This document shows positions 5,261-7,463 of a stretch of 7,463 nt of DNA, piece after piece (positions within the stretch are counted from its first letter, which is position 1; the number at the start of each line of letters is the position of its first letter). Source of the DNA: Gammaproteobacteria bacterium (lineage in GTDB: Bacteria > Pseudomonadota > Gammaproteobacteria > CAJXQU01); the NCBI GenBank assembly GCA_026984275.1, contig JALSSM010000415.1:1-7463 (forward strand), in the 5' to 3' direction. A model generated the notes under the pieces. That model saw only the letters and a program-made list of their open reading frames with translations, did not search any database and was not told where the DNA came from. The position numbers and the translations under genes were made by a program.

Positions 5261-7463
5261 TTATGACGTTATTTGTTGAAGAAGATCCTGAGCATCTTTC
5301 TTCTGATCGTCATTTCCATCAACACTGACTTCATGAAGGATATCTTTAGCGCCATCAGCATCCCCTAACTCAATGTAGGCTTTTGCAAGATTCAATTTAG
5401 TGTCAATTTCATCACCTTCATTTTCCAGATCAAGATCTGATGAAACGCCAAGCGTACTTGCCAGGGTGCTTTCAAGAGTTCCATCAGGATCAAACTCAAA
5501 AGTCAGATCATCAAGCCCACCTGCATCGAGACCAGAAATTGTATCTTCGAGTGATTTGGCCAGGGATTCCAGATCAGCATCACCTTCACTAACAGTATCA
5601 GAGCTGGTTTCATCTAACCCAAACGTCGATTCTGATTCCTGTACTGGATCATCTGATGAAAACTCAAGAATATCTGCACTTTCATCCAGTTCATCAGAAT
5701 TATCTGAGAGTATTTTTTCATCAACGGATTTAAACTCATTCGTCAATTCAAAAAGTTCTTCTGCATCTGAATCAGCCGCCACTGATTCTTCGCCAGTTGC
5801 TGAAGTATCAACCGTCTCTTCTCCACCAGTACCTACAGCTGTAATATCAAGCATATCGATACTTAGAGAATCATCTTCAGGCTCTTCGTCCTGAGTTCCC
5901 AGTTCCAGATCAAGCCCCTCTTCCATGTCCAGAGTGAGATCCTCTTCTACACTTGCCACTGTCTCATTGAGAGTAACATCACCAGCTTCTTTTTCTGCTG
6001 TATCTGCAATGTTGAGAAAATCATCATCTTCAACTTCACCTGTTTCAGCAATATTCAGAAAATCTTCGTCTTCAGATAAATCAGATGTCGCCTCAGCTGA
6101 GATGTCGATCAGATCTGTTTCTTCCAGAGACATCGTTTCATCAGCAATATTGATAAACTCACTGTCATCGTCAGATGCTGAATCTATAAAAGCGGCCCCT
6201 GCTCCGGCAGCAGACATGCCTGCAATCATTCCGGCAGCTGTAGAACCTGTATCAGTACCACCTTTCTGATCATCATCTCCATCAACTTCGAATAAATCTC
6301 TGTCTGGTGACATTTCTGACCACATGGCAACAGCACTTTCCCAGAGATGTCCTTCCCCATCAGTGGCCTCATACAAAGACCTGGCTGCTTCTTCATAGGC
6401 TTCCTGGTTATTAGCAGCATAATGAACTTCAAGTAAGCGTAATTTAAACCCATCTTCCTCGGGATGATCCTCAATCGCTTTTTTAACCAGGGCTTCCGCC
6501 TTATCAAATTGTTCATAGGCAAGAGAAAGGTTTACTTCTTCAAGCGGATCCTCTTCCAGCTCTTCTTCTGTTTGATCCAGTAGCGGCTTGATCTGCTCAA
6601 GTGTATCTTCGAGATTAACCAGTCCCTCAGAGGTCAGTTCTTCTTCCTCTTCCTCAGCTTCTGACTGATCTTCTTCTTCCTGAAAATCAGTCATATCTTC
6701 ATCAACCGTTTCTTCTTCAAAATCCAGGCCGAAATCGTCCGTCAGATCATCAGCGGTCTCAATCTCCTGTTCATTGATAACCTCTTCAACTTCTTCTGCT
6801 TTATCCTGGATGAATTCTTCAGCGAGGCTCTCTTCAGACACTTCCTGTGTCTCTATATCAAAGACGTCTTCTGAGTTTTCAAGCTCGGTGGGATCAAGTA
6901 AGTCCAGCGTTTCAGCATCATCTTTTGATCCCCTTCCTATTAATTTAAACAGACCTGCAAGTAATAAGGCTAATAGCCCCAGGACGACAGCCAGCACTGT
7001 TTTGATTCCTCCGGGGATGGAATCAACAAGTCCCGCAGGAATCATACCCTTGATTTTATCAAGGAAACCTTCCTCGATTTGTGGTTCTTCTACGACTTCA
7101 ATCTCTTCGGTCGTTTGCTGACTTTCTATGACAGGTTCTTCAGTGGTTTCACCTTGAACGGGTGCCCTTTCAGAACCGACATAATTGACACCTGTTTCAT
7201 CGAAATATCGGGGTTCTGATTCTTTTCCACTCAGGTTTTCTGCCGGAGCCGTGTACTCTGGATAAGAGGCCGGTTCCTGATCAACGGGTTCCTGATCAAA
7301 TTCAAGGTAAACCGTTTCTGACGATTCTTCAGCTTCCAGCTGAGATAGAATGTCATCAATACTTTCTTCGGCTTTAGCTTCCTCTTCGGCTTTAGCTTCC
7401 TCTTCGGCTTTAGCTTCCTCTTCGGCTTTAGCTTCCTCTTCGGCTTTAGCTTCCTCTTCGGCT
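5261..7463 (-). CDS. fimV: FimV-like polar hub protein, 5' end beyond the window
   Basis: The frame is open from the right edge to the TAA at 5261-5263, giving 733 visible codons. A methionine codon at 7043-7045 is internal, because 139 further in-frame codons upstream continue the same protein. Order in the visible part: an AKAEEE repeat tract, a Glu/Pro-rich linker, one membrane helix (TVLAVVLGLLALLLAGLFKLI, 6938-7000), then a very acidic cytoplasmic region. Within that region is a TPR-like helical block (NLSLAYEQFDKAEALVKKAI to AANNQEAYEEAARSLYEAT, about 6360-6535). The FimV C-terminal domain follows at the end (TKLNLAKAYIELGDADGAKDILHEV, about 5264-5402). FimV anchors type IV pilus and chemosensory components at the cell pole. 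A periplasmic LysM-type N-terminus, typical of the family, would lie outside the window. The cytoplasmic part holds three F-[LI]-N-I-A motifs and a Gly/Ala-rich patch (noted separately). The EcfT-like gene and truA follow in the same orientation. Confidence 0.92.
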   Translation of the reverse strand, partial: AEEEAKAEEEAKAEEEAKAEEEAKAEEEAKAEESIDDILSQLEAEESSETVYLEFDQEPVDQEPASYPEYTAPAENLSGKESEPRYFDETGVNYVGSERAPVQGETTEEPVIESQQTTEEIEVVEEPQIEEGFLDKIKGMIPAGLVDSIPGGIKTVLAVVLGLLALLLAGLFKLIGRGSKDDAETLDLLDPTELENSEDVFDIETQEVSEESLAEEFIQDKAEEVEEVINEQEIETADDLTDDFGLDFEEETVDEDMTDFQEEEDQSEAEEEEEELTSEGLVNLEDTLEQIKPLLDQTEEELEEDPLEEVNLSLAYEQFDKAEALVKKAIEDHPEEDGFKLRLLEVHYAANNQEAYEEAARSLYEATDGEGHLWESAVAMWSEMSPDRDLFEVDGDDDQKGGTDTGSTAAGMIAGMSAAGAGAAFIDSASDDDSEFINIADETMSLEETDLIDISAEATSDLSEDEDFLNIAETGEVEDDDFLNIADTAEKEAGDVTLNETVASVEEDLTLDMEEGLDLELGTQDEEPEDDSLSIDMLDITAVGTGGEETVDTSATGEESVAADSDAEELFELTNEFKSVDEKILSDNSDELDESADILEFSSDDPVQESESTFGLDETSSDTVSEGDADLESLAKSLEDTISGLDAGGLDDLTFEFDPDGTLESTLASTLGVSSDLDLENEGDEIDTKLNLAKAYIELGDADGAKDILHEVSVDGNDDQKKDAQDLLQQITS
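5997..6174 (-). repeat. Three degenerate acidic F-[LI]-N-I-A motifs in FimV
   Basis: On the fimV strand, DDSEFINIADET (around 6138-6174), EDEDFLNIAETG (around 6041-6076) and EDDDFLNIADTA (around 5997-6031) share the pattern acidic-rich, F, L/I, N, I, A, D/E, T/x. The DNA of the copies is similar but not identical, so the motif is kept at protein level. A role as short linear binding motifs is an inference. Confidence 0.65.
7272..7299. repeat. Direct repeat of 13 bp in the fimV linker
   Basis: GGTTCCTGATCAA occurs at 7272-7284 and 7287-7299, a 15-bp period that encodes two DQEP motifs (FDQEPVDQEP). It is another in-frame duplication in the periplasmic linker next to the 18-bp array. Confidence 0.8.
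7370..7463. repeat. Perfect 18-bp tandem repeat in the fimV linker
   Basis: The unit ggctttagcttcctcttc occurs five times without a single mismatch (7370-7387, 7388-7405, 7406-7423, 7424-7441, 7442-7459), and a sixth copy begins at 7460. On the coding strand each unit encodes six residues, AKAEEE in circular order, so gain or loss of copies keeps the frame. The array runs off the window. Confidence 0.97.

Noticed and set aside
7043..7045. ATG just upstream of the FimV membrane helix as a gene start
   Set aside because: The frame stays open for 139 more codons up to the window edge with FimV-linker composition, so this is an internal methionine of a truncated gene.
5400..7121. Several long serine-rich open frames on the plus strand (5400-5894, 5925-6269, 6774-7121)
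   Set aside because: They are the complement of the Asp/Glu/Ser-rich fimV frame. Acidic codons read in reverse give Ser-rich open frames; no domain or ribosome site supports them.

Overview
The window looks like chromosomal DNA of a gammaproteobacterium with moderate to low GC. Evidence for this is the combination of FimV, TruA, a ComEC start next to a DUF2062 gene, and a BarA-like hybrid kinase. I cannot fix the genus; Methylophaga or another Thiotrichales-type lineage is a guess from gene content and base composition only.

Layout, left to right. Positions 1-269 (minus) hold the first 89 codons of a ComEC/Rec2-type DNA-uptake channel that leaves the window. A short divergent promoter region (about 270-338) separates it from a DUF2062 membrane protein (339-860, plus). 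This is followed on the plus strand by an 861-residue hybrid sensor kinase (955-3540) with PAS, HisKA, HATPase, two receiver domains and an Hpt domain, but no membrane segment. The kinase meets truA (3520-4329, minus) tail to tail with a 21-bp overlap of coding sequence. Upstream of truA on the minus strand lie a 215-bp inverted-repeat element (4335-4549), a predicted membrane protein resembling the T component (EcfT/CbiQ) of ECF transporters (4545-5195), and a large 5'-truncated fimV (5261 to the right edge). fimV, the EcfT-like gene and truA share one orientation and are tightly spaced, so they may be cotranscribed.

Most of the window is ordinary core genome. The best candidate for something less well described is the small element between the EcfT-like gene and truA. 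It has 20-bp perfect terminal inverted repeats and a coherent internal hairpin. It carries a 66-codon reading frame that ends in a GTGA overlap with the truA start, and its left end supplies the sequence just upstream of truA. Its other end supplies the stop codon of the EcfT-like gene. Removing it on paper restores a reading frame of the upstream gene that runs 29 nt into truA, which suggests the insertion re-wired a tightly coupled gene pair. A second point of interest is the FimV linker. It contains five perfect copies of an 18-bp repeat running off the edge, and the cytoplasmic part contains three copies of an acidic F-[LI]-N-I-A motif.

I see no tRNA, rRNA, CRISPR array, complete insertion sequence, or convincing rho-independent terminator in the window.
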